From: Clostridia bacterium
Lineage (GTDB): Bacteria > Bacillota > Clostridia > Christensenellales > Aristaeellaceae
Direction of reading: 5' to 3'
Length of the DNA: 45,101 bases
NCBI GenBank assembly: GCA_900769875.1
Contig: CAAGII010000108.1
Span: forward strand, 1 to 45,101
Position numbers and translations under genes: made by a program. Numbering within the stretch: the stretch's first letter is position 1; every line of letters begins with the position of its first letter. Shown piece by piece: positions 23,400-32,700 of this stretch. Under the pieces are notes generated by a model. The model did not search any database, was not told the DNA's origin, and saw nothing but the letters and a program-made list of their open reading frames with translations.

Positions 23400-24593
23400 A
23401 TGAAAACGCTCAGAAAGGTACTTCTCTGCCTGCTGGTGCTTGTGGCGGCGCTCGCCATCGCCGTGTACTGCGTGTTCAGCAATGAAATCTCGACAGCCGC
23501 GAGCATGAAGCTGCTGCGCGAGCGCGATGACAGCCATCGCGACGGCGCTGTGTACACCATGCATGTGAAGGGCGGCTTCTACCTCGACGATTTCGTCAGC
23601 CAGGGTGGCGTGAAAAGCGACAGCGAGCTGATCGCCTTCATCACCAGCCACATCACCAAGGGGCTGATGAAGATGGAAATTAAGGAGTCCGACATCGGCT
23701 GCTCCTCCTTCACCGCCACCACGACCGACGGCGACAGGCTGTTTGCCCGCAACTACGACTTTGCCAAGACCAACACCTGCCTTGTGTTCACCGAAAAGAA
23801 CGCGGGTCGCCACGCGTCCATCTCCACCGTCGACCTGCAGTTCCTCGGGATGGACGTGGAAAAGAACGTGGAGGGGCTGATGAACCGCATCTCCTGCCTC
23901 GCAGCGCCCTACGCGCCGCTGGACGGCGTCAATGACGCGGGCGTGGCATGCGGCATCTACATGACCTATCAGGGCGGCGAAAGCACCGTGGCCACCAATC
24001 AGAACACTGGCAAGCCTGATTTCACCTCCACCACGCTCCTGCGTCTCATCCTCGACTACGCGGACAACGTGGACGAGGCGGTAGAGATTGCGCGGACGTA
24101 TGACCTGCACGACTCCGCGAACACCTCCTATCATTACATGGTGGCGGACGCGTCGGGCCGCAGCGCGATCCTTGAATGGGTCACCGGTACGGACACGACC
24201 GATAACGACGGCGGCGCGCGCGAGCTGGTGGTGCATTACAATGATGCGGACGCGTATATTGGCGAGCGCGAGGGCGCGTCGGACTATCAGGTGATTACCA
24301 ACTTCATCCTCAATCCCGGCTACTACGACGGCTGTGACGAAAGCGTAAGGAAGGGCTTCGACCGTTACGAATGCCTGTACGCCGCGCTGGAGGAGACCAA
24401 CGCCGTGGTGGCGGACGAGCTTGCCGCGATGGATGTGCTTTCGCTGGTCGGCCGCCGTTCCTGGCTCAATGACGATGGCAACGGCTGCACCGTACACAGC
24501 GCGGTGTACAACCTGACGGATCTTTCCGTCACCTGGGTGCCCAACGAGCATTACCGTGACAGCGGCGCGGTGTACACCTACAGCCTGAAATAA
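23400..24593 (+). CDS. Membrane-anchored linear amide C-N hydrolase (Ntn, CGH/C45-like)
   Basis: A 397-residue protein with an N-terminal membrane anchor or signal (about 7-26) and a ~70-residue pro-region before 'IGCSSFTATT', whose Cys101 is the expected N-terminal nucleophile of choloylglycine-hydrolase or acyl-CoA:6-APA-acyltransferase (C45) type enzymes; 'LFARNYDF' follows as in the family. Activation should need cleavage between Gly100 and Cys101. Likely substrates are N-acyl amides (bile-salt-, penicillin- or N-acyl-amino-acid-like), unresolved. GAAAGGAAA gives a moderate ribosome binding site. It is transcribed alone from a near-consensus promoter to a strong terminator. Confidence 0.85.
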   Translation: MKTLRKVLLCLLVLVAALAIAVYCVFSNEISTAASMKLLRERDDSHRDGAVYTMHVKGGFYLDDFVSQGGVKSDSELIAFITSHITKGLMKMEIKESDIGCSSFTATTTDGDRLFARNYDFAKTNTCLVFTEKNAGRHASISTVDLQFLGMDVEKNVEGLMNRISCLAAPYAPLDGVNDAGVACGIYMTYQGGESTVATNQNTGKPDFTSTTLLRLILDYADNVDEAVEIARTYDLHDSANTSYHYMVADASGRSAILEWVTGTDTTDNDGGARELVVHYNDADAYIGEREGASDYQVITNFILNPGYYDGCDESVRKGFDRYECLYAALEETNAVVADELAAMDVLSLVGRRSWLNDDGNGCTVHSAVYNLTDLSVTWVPNEHYRDSGAVYTYSLK

Positions 24594-24633
24594 CAGCCCC
24601 CTCTCCGTGAAGTCGGAAACAGACACACCAACC

Positions 24634-24673
24634 AAAAACTCTCCCGGCGCAGTCGCGCGCCGGGAGAGTTTTT
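24634..24673. terminator. Bidirectional intrinsic terminator
   Basis: A perfect 17-bp stem (24634-24650 and 24657-24673) whose outer ends are AAAAA/TTTTT lies between converging genes and should terminate transcription in both directions. Confidence 0.95.
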
Positions 24674-24680
24674 CTGTCCG

Positions 24681-25193
24681 TCAGTATGCCCGGGGATCAA
24701 TGCCCTTTACCCACGTAATCATGGCAAGGGGCACATGGCAATAGCCCTGCGGATGCTGGTCAAGGTACTTCTGGTGCTCATCCTCCGCCGGATAGAAGCA
24801 GCGCAGCATCTGCGCCTCCACCACAACGGGCGCGGAGCAGCCCTCCGCAAGCTTCGCCAGCTCGGCGCGCACGGTCGCCTCGTCCTCCGCATCGCGCCAG
24901 TAGACGCCGGTGCGGTACTGGTGACCGACATCGTTGCCCTGCCTGTCCAGCTCGGTCGGGTCGATCATGCGGAAAAACAGCCGCAGCAGGCAGTCAAGCG
25001 GCAGCACGGTCTCATCATAGCACACGCGCACCGTTTCCGCGTGGCCGGTTTGCGAATGCTTTACCTGCTCATAGCTGGGCGCGGGCACAAAGCCGTTGGC
25101 AAAGCCGACCTCGGTTTCATGCACGCCGCGGATACTGTCGCAGTATTTTTGCACGCCCCAGTAGCATCCGCCCGCGAGATAGATTTCCTTCAT
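24681..25193 (-). CDS. msrA: Peptide-methionine (S)-S-oxide reductase
   Basis: A 170-residue MsrA. The active-site motif is 'GGCYWGVQ' (8-15, Cys10; the common form is GCFWG), with 'GVHETEVGFANGF' and 'HAETVRV' conserved, and the ending 'YCHVPL' near the C-terminus. It reduces methionine-S-sulfoxide in proteins. There is no MsrB domain or gene beside it. Start ATG 25193 follows GGAGG at only about 4 nt; the 20 codons upstream in frame are not homologous. It lies 64 nt downstream of the PrsA-like gene with a weak terminator-like hairpin between. Confidence 0.93.
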   Translation of the reverse strand: MKEIYLAGGCYWGVQKYCDSIRGVHETEVGFANGFVPAPSYEQVKHSQTGHAETVRVCYDETVLPLDCLLRLFFRMIDPTELDRQGNDVGHQYRTGVYWRDAEDEATVRAELAKLAEGCSAPVVVEAQMLRCFYPAEDEHQKYLDQHPQGYCHVPLAMITWVKGIDPRAY

Positions 25194-25205
25194 ACAGCCT
25201 CCATC

Positions 25206-25237
25206 AAAATGGGGACGTCCGGAATCCGGGCGTCCCC
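25206..25237 (-). terminator. Weak terminator or attenuator between the PrsA-like gene and msrA
   Basis: Arms GGGGACG-CCGG (25211-25222) and CCGG-CGTCCCC (25226-25237) pair with one mismatch on the minus strand, followed by ATTTT. The short T-run suggests partial read-through into msrA. Confidence 0.55.
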
Positions 25238-25257
25238 CTCCCTCATCGGGCAACGTA

Positions 25258-26760
25258 TCAGTTCCTGAGTGCGTTCAGGTCGATCACAGCGCCGCTTTCC
25301 GCGATCCACTGTGCCTTCTTCGCCTCATAGACCTCGTTCTTCTTGCTGTCCAGCGCTTCCTTCTCGATCTGCTCGCGCACCTCATCCATCGGCACGGCGC
25401 CTTCTTCCACAGCGCTCGTGTACTGCAGGATGTAGTAGCCGTTGCTCGCGCCGCGCACCTTGCCGGTGTGGTCACCCACATTCTCCATCGCCATGGCGGC
25501 GTCCACAAACGCGCTGTCAAAGCTGGTGAAGCCCTCGCACACGGCATAGCCGGTCACGGCAGTTTCGCGGCCTTCCTTCATGCCGGGATCGTCGGTATAG
25601 GCAGCCATCACAGCATCCCAGTCCTCGCCAGCGTCCAGACGGGCAAGCGCCTCGTCCGCTTCGGCGTCGATGGAGGCATAGGCCTGCTCGGTCAGCGCCT
25701 CGGCGCGCGCGGTGTACGCATCGGCCAGCGCGTTGGCGGCCATGTAGTCCTTCACAGCGGTCTGCAGGGTCTGCTGCTGCTCATCGTCGGTTGCCTCAAA
25801 GGTATCGACCACCACGCAGGTCAGCTCCAGCAGGGAAGCCTTTTCCAGATCGCTCAGCGTGGTCAGGTCGGTGGTCGTCGCCTCGGCGGGAGCTTCCTCC
25901 ACGGTCACCGTGACCTTCGCCATCATTTCGTCCAGCGCAACGTTCTCATAGCTGTTGATCAGCTGCAGCTTGCTGGAGGCGGTGCTGCGCTGCGCGGAAG
26001 CCTTGCTCTCCAGGCTGGAGATCGCGGTCTTGTACTCGTCGCTGTACTGGATGAGCAGGTTCTTCACCATGCGGTAGCCAGCGGGACGGTAGAACACCTG
26101 ATTACCGTTGTTCACCGCGGAGCCGTAGCCGGTGGGCGCTTTCGCGTAGTTGGACTGGGAGCTCGCCACGCGGTCGTTGTAGTAGGCCACAATGTCGTCC
26201 TCGGTCACCTGCACGTCGGCGGTCACGATCTCCTGCAGCTTTTCCACCATCTTCTGGTTCTGCAGCGCCTCGCGGGTCACGCCGAAATAGTAGGCCACAA
26301 AATACTCGACCTCAGCGACGTGCTGATCCTCCTCGCCCTCGGCATGCTCATGCTCGCCGATCACGCCCTCGATCACGCTGTAGTACATCTGGTACTCTTC
26401 CTCGACGGCAGCCAGCTCCTCCTCGGTGAGGGGAGACGCACCCAGCTCGGCGCCCTTCATTTCCACCACGGTCTGCTCCACGAGGTCATCCACCACAGTC
26501 TGCTGCGCGCTGGCGACCACAGAAGCGTCCGTAGTGTCAAGCGATTGCCCGTAATTCTGTGCATAATTCTGCGCCAGCTGCGAGAGGTAGACTTCCACCA
26601 TCTGCTTGACCTCAACCTTGGTGAACACCTTGTCGCCCACCTTCACGATGGGGGTCGCGTCATCCACCGTCTGATCCTTCACGACCAGCGCGCAGCTGCT
26701 CAGCAGCATCGTCATGACCAGCAGACAGGCAAGCAGTGCCTTTTTGCTCATACGAAACAT
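25258..26760 (-). CDS. PrsA/SurA-like peptidyl-prolyl isomerase lipoprotein
   Basis: A 500-residue lipoprotein: lipobox LSSC ends at Cys23 after a basic, hydrophobic signal. A SurA_N-like helical chaperone region follows, with an acidic/His insert near residues 138-150 ('GEHEHAEGEEDQH'). The parvulin-like (PPIC) segment is at about 370-460 ('AGEDWDAVMAAYTDDPGM', then 'GNGYYILQ'-like 'SNGYYILQYTS'). It should help fold secreted proteins at the outer face of the membrane. It is longer than Bacillus PrsA (~290 residues). GGAGAG lies 9 nt before ATG 26760. It has its own promoter. Confidence 0.85.
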   Translation of the reverse strand: MFRMSKKALLACLLVMTMLLSSCALVVKDQTVDDATPIVKVGDKVFTKVEVKQMVEVYLSQLAQNYAQNYGQSLDTTDASVVASAQQTVVDDLVEQTVVEMKGAELGASPLTEEELAAVEEEYQMYYSVIEGVIGEHEHAEGEEDQHVAEVEYFVAYYFGVTREALQNQKMVEKLQEIVTADVQVTEDDIVAYYNDRVASSQSNYAKAPTGYGSAVNNGNQVFYRPAGYRMVKNLLIQYSDEYKTAISSLESKASAQRSTASSKLQLINSYENVALDEMMAKVTVTVEEAPAEATTTDLTTLSDLEKASLLELTCVVVDTFEATDDEQQQTLQTAVKDYMAANALADAYTARAEALTEQAYASIDAEADEALARLDAGEDWDAVMAAYTDDPGMKEGRETAVTGYAVCEGFTSFDSAFVDAAMAMENVGDHTGKVRGASNGYYILQYTSAVEEGAVPMDEVREQIEKEALDSKKNEVYEAKKAQWIAESGAVIDLNALRN

Positions 26761-26804
26761 GTTTTTTCTCTCCGTTCTATCTTGGTCTGCAGGGATACTG
26801 TGTT

Positions 26805-26833
26805 ATTATACCGCATCAAAAGCGCGGACGCAA
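26805..26833 (-). promoter_or_regulatory. Promoter of the PrsA-like gene
   Basis: Minus strand TTGCGT (26828-26833), 17 nt, TATAAT (26805-26810), 45 nt before the start. Confidence 0.75.
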
Positions 26834-26898
26834 GGCAATTTGCCGGATTTATTGTGAATTCCACCTGAAAATATGCACCAGATGCGACAATGCCTGCC

Positions 26899-27810
26899 TT
26901 ACTCAAGACCCTGAAGCAGCTGATAGCGGCGCTTGATGTACCCATCCAGATTGCCGTACTCGGACACGTCGATGCGCGCGATGCCCAGCCTGCGCATGCA
27001 CGCCAGCAGGATGCAGAAGCCGTGCGCCGCGATATCGGCACGGTTGGGCTGCAAGCCCGGCAGGCGCAGCCGCTCCTCCAGCGTCATTCCGGCGAGCAGG
27101 CGGGCCTGCCGCCGCACGTCCTCCATCGTCAGGGCGGTACCGTGGATGAATCGCCTGTCGCTCCAGCTGATCCCCCGCGTCATCGCCGCGAGGGTGGTGA
27201 AGGTGCCGCCCGTGCCGATCCACCGATCAGGCGCCGAAAGCCCCGGATGGCACGCAAGCTGCTTCATGAGGATATCCTCCGCCATGCGCTCCACCGCCGC
27301 AAGGTCGTCCTCGCAGGCAATGGGAAGCAGGCGGAACAGGCGCACCGCGCCCATCTGGCAGGAGAAGGAATGCTCCACATCAAGACCCGTGCCCACGATC
27401 ACCTCGGTCGAGCCGCCGCCGATGTCAATCACGCCCGTGTGCCCGCAGTCCGTCGCGCCAAGGAAGCTGAGCGCAGCCTCCTCCTCGCCGGAGCAGATTT
27501 CCAGCTCCACACCGGCTGCCGCGCGCAGCATGGCTGCCAGCTCCGCGCTGTTCGCCGCGTCGCGCGTGGCAGAGGTTGCAAAGAGGCTCACCTCCGCCGC
27601 GCCCTCCTCCCGCGCCGAACGCGCCATGACGGCGACCGCCGCCACCGTGCTTTCCATGGATTCGCGGCTCAGCATCCGCCGCTCGTCAAGCCCCGCGAAC
27701 AGCCGCGTGCCCGCGCGGTCGCGCCTGATGCGGCGTCCACGCCCTGACTGCACCTGAGCCACCAGCATTCTCACCGAGTTGGAGCCAATTCCGATCGCCG
27801 CCACCTTCAT
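26899..27810 (-). CDS. Ppx/GppA-family phosphatase
   Basis: A 303-residue single Ppx/GppA domain of the ASKHA fold: 'AAIGIGSNSVRMLVA' (4-18) is phosphate loop 1, 'ATSATRDAAN' follows, 'VIDIGGGSTEV' is loop 2 and 'GTGGTFTTLAA' a later nucleotide-binding loop. Family members hydrolyse polyphosphate terminal phosphates or pppGpp. The C-terminal HD domain of long exopolyphosphatases is lacking, as is common in Firmicutes. ATG 27810 lies 8 nt after GGAGG; an in-frame ATG at 27825 contains that site in its codons and is less likely. It follows a terminator hairpin after divIC, so its expression may be attenuated. Confidence 0.9.
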   Translation of the reverse strand: MKVAAIGIGSNSVRMLVAQVQSGRGRRIRRDRAGTRLFAGLDERRMLSRESMESTVAAVAVMARSAREEGAAEVSLFATSATRDAANSAELAAMLRAAAGVELEICSGEEEAALSFLGATDCGHTGVIDIGGGSTEVIVGTGLDVEHSFSCQMGAVRLFRLLPIACEDDLAAVERMAEDILMKQLACHPGLSAPDRWIGTGGTFTTLAAMTRGISWSDRRFIHGTALTMEDVRRQARLLAGMTLEERLRLPGLQPNRADIAAHGFCILLACMRRLGIARIDVSEYGNLDGYIKRRYQLLQGLE

Positions 27811-27845
27811 GCCGTCATCCTCCATGCGTATGCCAAAAACACATC

Positions 27846-27869
27846 AAAAAACCCGTGCCAAAGCACAGG
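27846..27869 (-). terminator. Intrinsic terminator after divIC-like gene
   Basis: Minus strand 7-bp stem CCTGTGC/GCACGGG (one G-T pair) with a 4-nt loop, followed by six T residues. No promoter was seen between it and the next start, so read-through is expected. Confidence 0.75.
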
Positions 27870-27870
27870 C

Positions 27871-28230
27871 TCAGAATTGTCCCAGTTTGCGCTCATCCAT
27901 GAGAATCTGCCACTCTTCACGGGTGTAGTTGTCCAGCAGCTGGCTGTTCTCAATCTCAAAGCGCAATTCTCCCGGCTGGGCGAAGTCAAACGCAGCGCGG
28001 GTAGCCGCGTCCACCGTGTTGGGATCGCTGAGATTCACAAGCTTCGCGCGAAGCTGGCTTTCCATTTCGCCCGCATCCGACAGCTTCACCTTCATCTCCG
28101 CTTCAAGGTCGCGGTAAGCAGCAAGCTGCTCCTCGCCCCGCTGATAGCGCGCAGAAAAAAGTACGATCACTGCCGCAAGCACCGGCACCAGCATCAGCCA
28201 GCTGACCCGGCGCAGCTTGAGCCACTGCAT
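27871..28230 (-). CDS. divIC: Septum formation initiator (DivIC/FtsB-like)
   Basis: A ~119-residue bitopic protein: a short basic cytoplasmic tail, one membrane segment (about 10-27, 'SWLMLVPVLAAVIVLF'), then a coiled coil ('EEQLAAYRDLEAEMKVKL...') and an acidic C-terminal region. Together with its place after yabP-yabQ, as in Bacillus (yabP-yabQ-divIC), this supports DivIC, a partner of FtsL in the divisome; sequence alone supports only the DivIC/FtsB superfamily. The start is unsure: GTG 28248 overlaps the yabQ stop (GTGA), while ATG 28230 gives a more usual N-terminus. Neither has a strong ribosome binding site. Confidence 0.8.
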   Translation of the reverse strand: MQWLKLRRVSWLMLVPVLAAVIVLFSARYQRGEEQLAAYRDLEAEMKVKLSDAGEMESQLRAKLVNLSDPNTVDAATRAAFDFAQPGELRFEIENSQLLDNYTREEWQILMDERKLGQF

Positions 28231-28244
28231 ACCATCGCCCCATT

Positions 28245-28613
28245 TCACTCTGGATGTGTCTGTGTAGTTTCTGTATCCGCAGCCGCTTTTCCTGCTTTGG
28301 GCGAAAAAAATTTCATACAGACTTTACGTGCGGCGCGGACAAGGGGCGCAACGCCCAGCGCGTACAGCCCGGCGCCCAGCGCGATCGCCAGCACGCCATA
28401 TGCGCGCAGCCCGTCGCCCGTGAGCAGCATCACCACAAGGCAGGCAAAGGACAGCGCCGATGCGCCCAGCACATCCCACAGGGCGCCGAGCAGCGTGCAT
28501 TTTTGGTACATCGCGCCCGAGAGATGCAGCCACGCGCCAGCCGCCGCGCCCAGCAGGCACAGCCGCATAAACGCCGCGCACTGCGCCTCTCTGGCAAAAA
28601 GCGCGCCGATCAT
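28245..28613 (-). CDS. yabQ: Spore cortex biosynthesis protein YabQ
   Basis: A 122-residue polytopic membrane protein with three to four hydrophobic segments and a polar C-terminus. Length, topology and position directly after yabP and before the divIC-like gene match YabQ, which is required for spore cortex formation and localises to the forespore outer membrane in Bacillus (established). Sequence conservation is modest, so context carries weight. The start ATG overlaps the yabP stop by 4 nt. Confidence 0.8.
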   Translation of the reverse strand: MIGALFAREAQCAAFMRLCLLGAAAGAWLHLSGAMYQKCTLLGALWDVLGASALSFACLVVMLLTGDGLRAYGVLAIALGAGLYALGVAPLVRAARKVCMKFFSPKAGKAAADTETTQTHPE

Positions 28614-28897
28614 ATCCCCGCGCCGCGCCGCAACCAGCCGCGCCGCTTCATGGGCGATGTGTCGTACACGGCTGCGTCAATCACACCGTCCACCTCCAGC
28701 TGACCGTTTTCCAGCTGAAGGCGGCTCACATGCAGCTCCGCGCCGTGCAGCGTCAGGCGTCCGCCGTGCGTATGCAGCACCACGCTCGCGTCGTCAAAGC
28801 TCTCCACATCCGTCACGCCCGTCAGCACCGCGTGCTTCCTTCGGTCAAGGCTCAGGCTGTATCCAGGCTCGGCGGCATTGTCCATCTGCTTGCCCAT
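28610..28897 (-). CDS. yabP: Sporulation protein YabP
   Basis: A 95-residue soluble protein of the YabP/YqfC family: 'LSLDRRKHAVLTGVTDVESFDDASVVLHTHGGRLTLHGAELHV' spans the characteristic beta-rich core, ending with the 'LEVDGVIDAAVY' strand. In Bacillus yabP is under sigma-E control. A CATAGACT at 28924-28917 on the minus strand resembles a sigma-E -10, but no good -35 was found. AAGGGGG lies 7 nt before ATG 28897. The gene is good evidence that the organism sporulates. Confidence 0.88.
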   Translation of the reverse strand: MGKQMDNAAEPGYSLSLDRRKHAVLTGVTDVESFDDASVVLHTHGGRLTLHGAELHVSRLQLENGQLEVDGVIDAAVYDTSPMKRRGWLRRGAGI

Positions 28898-28958
28898 ACG
28901 CGCACCCCCTTGCCTGAGTCTATGCGCACTTTGGCATCTTCATGCGGTCACAGCCGCG

Positions 28959-29768
28959 TCAGGCGTGCTGACGCCATGCGGCGCGCACGGCCTCCAGCTG
29001 CGCAAGCCATTTCTGGTTGTGCTCCGTCTCCCACAGCACCGACTCCGCGACATGGATTTCACACGCAAGGTATTCCCGCCAGTTTCCAGCGCGCGCGGCT
29101 TCCTCCAATGCGGCGGCAAGCTGCGCCTGATCCTCCACCGCCCGGCCAAGCTCGCGCAGGTTATCTTCGCAGCTCTCCAGCAGCTCCTCCACCGTCACCT
29201 CGCAGCCCTCTTGCTCCATGGTGACCTGCAGCTTCTTCAGCCGCGCCACCGCCTCCTCCGGTGGATAGCCGCACTCGTAGCGCGCGATGAGCCACAGCCA
29301 CAGCTCGTTCATGGTGTCCCAGCTGTCCAGCATCCGCTCGTTGCTCAGAAGCGCCGCGCCCTTCTCCAGCGCGAAGGCATGGCTTGCGTAGAGCGCCACC
29401 ACCGGCACGCGTCCGCTCCTGCGGTGGAGCTTCAGCCAATCCTCCGGCTGGAAGGGCTGGTAGCTGTCCCAGCAAAACAACGCCGTCCACAGCCCGCAGG
29501 GATGCCGCGTCACCTCAAAGCGCGTGGTGCTCCCCTCCGCACTTCCGTAGGGCGCGGGGCACACCATCTCATACACAAAGCCGTCCTCGTCACCGTTTTC
29601 CAGCTTGCTGACGCGGCGGATGGCGCGGAGCATATCCTCCATTTTCATGGGAGGAGCCTCCTCATCGTCATTCCACTCGCCGCAGGCGCGAAGCATCGCC
29701 CTGAGCAAGGCATACATATCATCCTCGCCGCCGACCATACAGGCACGGGCACGATGCAGCTCTGCCAT
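28959..29768 (-). CDS. Hypothetical protein, conserved position after polC
   Basis: A 269-residue acidic, soluble protein that I do not recognise. It has no signal peptide or membrane segment. The central part is rich in aromatic residues ('CGLWTALFCWDSYQPFQPEDWLKLHRRSG'-region, about 91-119, read in parts), and the C-terminal third is predicted helical with 'VTVEELLESCEDNLRELGRAVEDQAQL'-type charge heptads (about 196-222). AAAGGAGA lies 6-7 nt before the ATG. It starts 24 nt after polC and may be its last co-transcribed gene; 61 nt separate it from yabP. Confidence 0.75.
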   Translation of the reverse strand: MAELHRARACMVGGEDDMYALLRAMLRACGEWNDDEEAPPMKMEDMLRAIRRVSKLENGDEDGFVYEMVCPAPYGSAEGSTTRFEVTRHPCGLWTALFCWDSYQPFQPEDWLKLHRRSGRVPVVALYASHAFALEKGAALLSNERMLDSWDTMNELWLWLIARYECGYPPEEAVARLKKLQVTMEQEGCEVTVEELLESCEDNLRELGRAVEDQAQLAAALEEAARAGNWREYLACEIHVAESVLWETEHNQKWLAQLEAVRAAWRQHA

Positions 29769-29792
29769 TGTCCATTCTCCTTTCCACTGCGG

Positions 29793-32700
29793 TCAAAACA
29801 TGCTGATCTGGCTGCTTTCGCTCATCCCCATGAGCGAGCCGTGCTGCCTGAGCAGCTCAATCACACCGGCGCCCACCCTGCCGCGCTCCTTGAGATCCTC
29901 CACGGACAGGAACGGCCCCGACCTGCGCGCCTCGACAATGGGCAGCGCAGCCGATTCACCAAGACCCGCGAGGCTTGTGAAGGGGCAGCGCAGGTTGCCG
30001 TCCTCAATCAGAAAGCGGCTCACATCGCTCTTGTACAGATCCACCGGCAGGAAGCGGATGCCGCGCATGCGCATCTCCAGCACAAGCTCCAGACAGGTCG
30101 CCTGCTGCTGCTCCTTCGCGCTCGCCTTCGTCTCGCCGTCGCGGATCTCATGCAGCCTCTGGCGAATGGCGTCCGGGTCGATGAGCATGGTCATCGCGTC
30201 AAAGCCGTCGCCGCGGATGGTGAAGTACGCCGCGTAGTACGCCTGCGGGAAATGCACCTTGAACCACGCCACGCGCAGCGCCATGGTCACATACGCCACG
30301 GCGTGCCCCTTGGGGAACATGTACTTGATCTTTTTGCAGCTGTCCATAAACCACGCGGGCACATGCTGCTCGATCATCGCCTGCTCCATTTCGCTCTTGA
30401 GGCCCTTGCCCTTGCGCACGCTTTCCATGGTGGTGAACGCCATCTTCGGCGCGACGCCCTGATCGATGAGATAGTTCATGATATCGTCGCGGCAGCACAC
30501 GCATTCGCTCAGCTTCGCGGTGCCCGAAACGATCAGATCCTGTGCGTTGCCCAGCCACACGTCCGTACCGTGCGAAAGGCCGGAGATACGCAGAAGCTCC
30601 TCCATGGTGCTGGGATGCGTATCGTCCAGCATGCCGCGGACGAACGCCGTACCAAATTCCGGGATGCCGAAGGTGCCGGTGGTGCAGTCGATCTCATCGC
30701 GCGTCACGCCGAGCGCCTGCGGCGAGTGGAAAAGACTGCGCACCGCCGTATCGTCCAGCGGCACATCCTTGTAGTCGATGCCGGTCAGCTCCTTGAGGTA
30801 GTGCAGCACGGTGGGATCGTCGTGTCCCAGACAGTCCAGCTTCACCAGAATGTCATGCATGGAGTTGAAGTCGAAATGCGTGGTGGTGAAGTCGCTATTC
30901 AGGTCGTCCGCAGGATGCTGCACCGCCGTGAACTGATAAATTTCATACTCTTTGGGCACGACCACCATGCCACCGGGATGCTGACCCGTGGTTTTCTTCA
31001 CGCCCACGCAACCGGCCGCAAGGCGCTCCTTCTCGGTGTTGCCGGCCTGAATGCCGCGCTCCTCAAGGTATCTGGACACATAACCGTAGGCCGTTTTGTC
31101 CGCGAGACCCGTGATGGTGCCCGCGCGGAACACATGGTCGTGCCCGAACAGCTCCTCCACATAGTGGTGCGCCTTGTTCTGGTATTCGCCGGAAAAGTTC
31201 AGATCAATATCGGGCACCTTGTCGCCCTCAAAGCCAAGGAACACCTCAAAGGGGATATCAAAGCCGTCCTTGGTCAGCTTGTTGCCGCAGTCGGGGCAGT
31301 CCCTGTCCGGCAGATCGACGCCGACCTTGTAGCGCGCCTTGTCCACATCGAAGAAGCCCTTGCGGCAATGGGTGCACCGGTAATGCGGCGGCAGGGCGTT
31401 CACCTCGGTGATGCCGCACATGCGCGCCACAAGGCTGGAGCCGACGCTGCCGCGGCTGCCCACAAGGTAGCCGTCCTCCTCGGACTTGCTGACCAGCTTC
31501 TGGGCGATGTTGTACAGCGTGCAGTAGCCGTAGCCGACAATGGAGCGCAGCTCCTTTTCCAGGCGCTTGACCACAATGTCGGGCAGCGGATCGCCGTACA
31601 TCTCCCGGGCGGTGGACCAGGTCATCTGCTGGATGTTGTCCGCCGCGTCCTCCCACACAGGCTGGAAGGTATCCGCGCCGGTGGGATGCTTGGGAAACAG
31701 CCGCAAATCCGCCACCTGATCGGCAATCCTGCGGGGATTGTCAATCACCACCTCGCGGCACTTGTCCTTGCCAAGGTAGGAAAACTCCTCCAGCATTTCG
31801 TCGGTCGTCTTGAAATAAAGCGGCGGCTGGAGGTCGGCGTCCTCATAGCCCATGCCCGCCTGTATGATGGCGCGGTTGATCGCGTGATGCGGGTCGAGGA
31901 AATGCACGTCGCCCGTCGCCACCACGGGAATGCCCAGCTCCTCGCCCAGTGCCACGATGGTGCGGTTCAATTCGCGCAGCGCCTCCTCGTCCGCGACCTC
32001 GCCGTTTCGTACCATGAAGGCGTTGTTGCCGACGGGCTGGATTTCCAGATAATCGTAGAAGCGCGCAATGTGCCTGAGCTTCTCCCGGCTTTCGCCCGCG
32101 ACCACCGCGCGGAAAAGCTCGCCCGCCTCGCACGCGCTGCCCACAATCAGCCCCTCGCGATAGCGCTGGATCATCGCGCGCGGCATATGCGGACGGCGGC
32201 GGAAATAATCCAGATGGCCGATGGAGACCAGCCGGTTCAGGTTCACCAGCCCCTCCTGCGACTTCGCCAGCAGGATGATGTGCCAGCTTTCGCCGATGGC
32301 GCCGCCCTTGAGCTCGTCGTTGAGGGCCTTCATGGTGGTGATGCCGCGCTCCGCGCAGTCCTTCATCATGCGCGCAAGGCACAGCGCGGTCGCCGTTGCG
32401 TCATGCACGGCGCGGTGCGCGTTTTTCAGGCTCACGCCCAGATGCTTGCACAAGCTGCCCAGCTTGAAGCTCTTCATCTCGGGATACAGCTTGCGGGCGA
32501 GGGTCAGCGTATCAAGCACCGTGCCATTCCACGTCATGCCAAGGCGGCGCAGCTCCGTTTTCAGGAGCGACGCGTCAAACGAAGCGTTGTGCGCGGCGAT
32601 GGGACACTCGCCGATGAACTCCATGAGCTTGGGAATGGCTGTCTGCGCCGTTTCCGCGTCCGCGAGCATGTTGTCGTTGATACCGGTCAGCTCGGTGATC

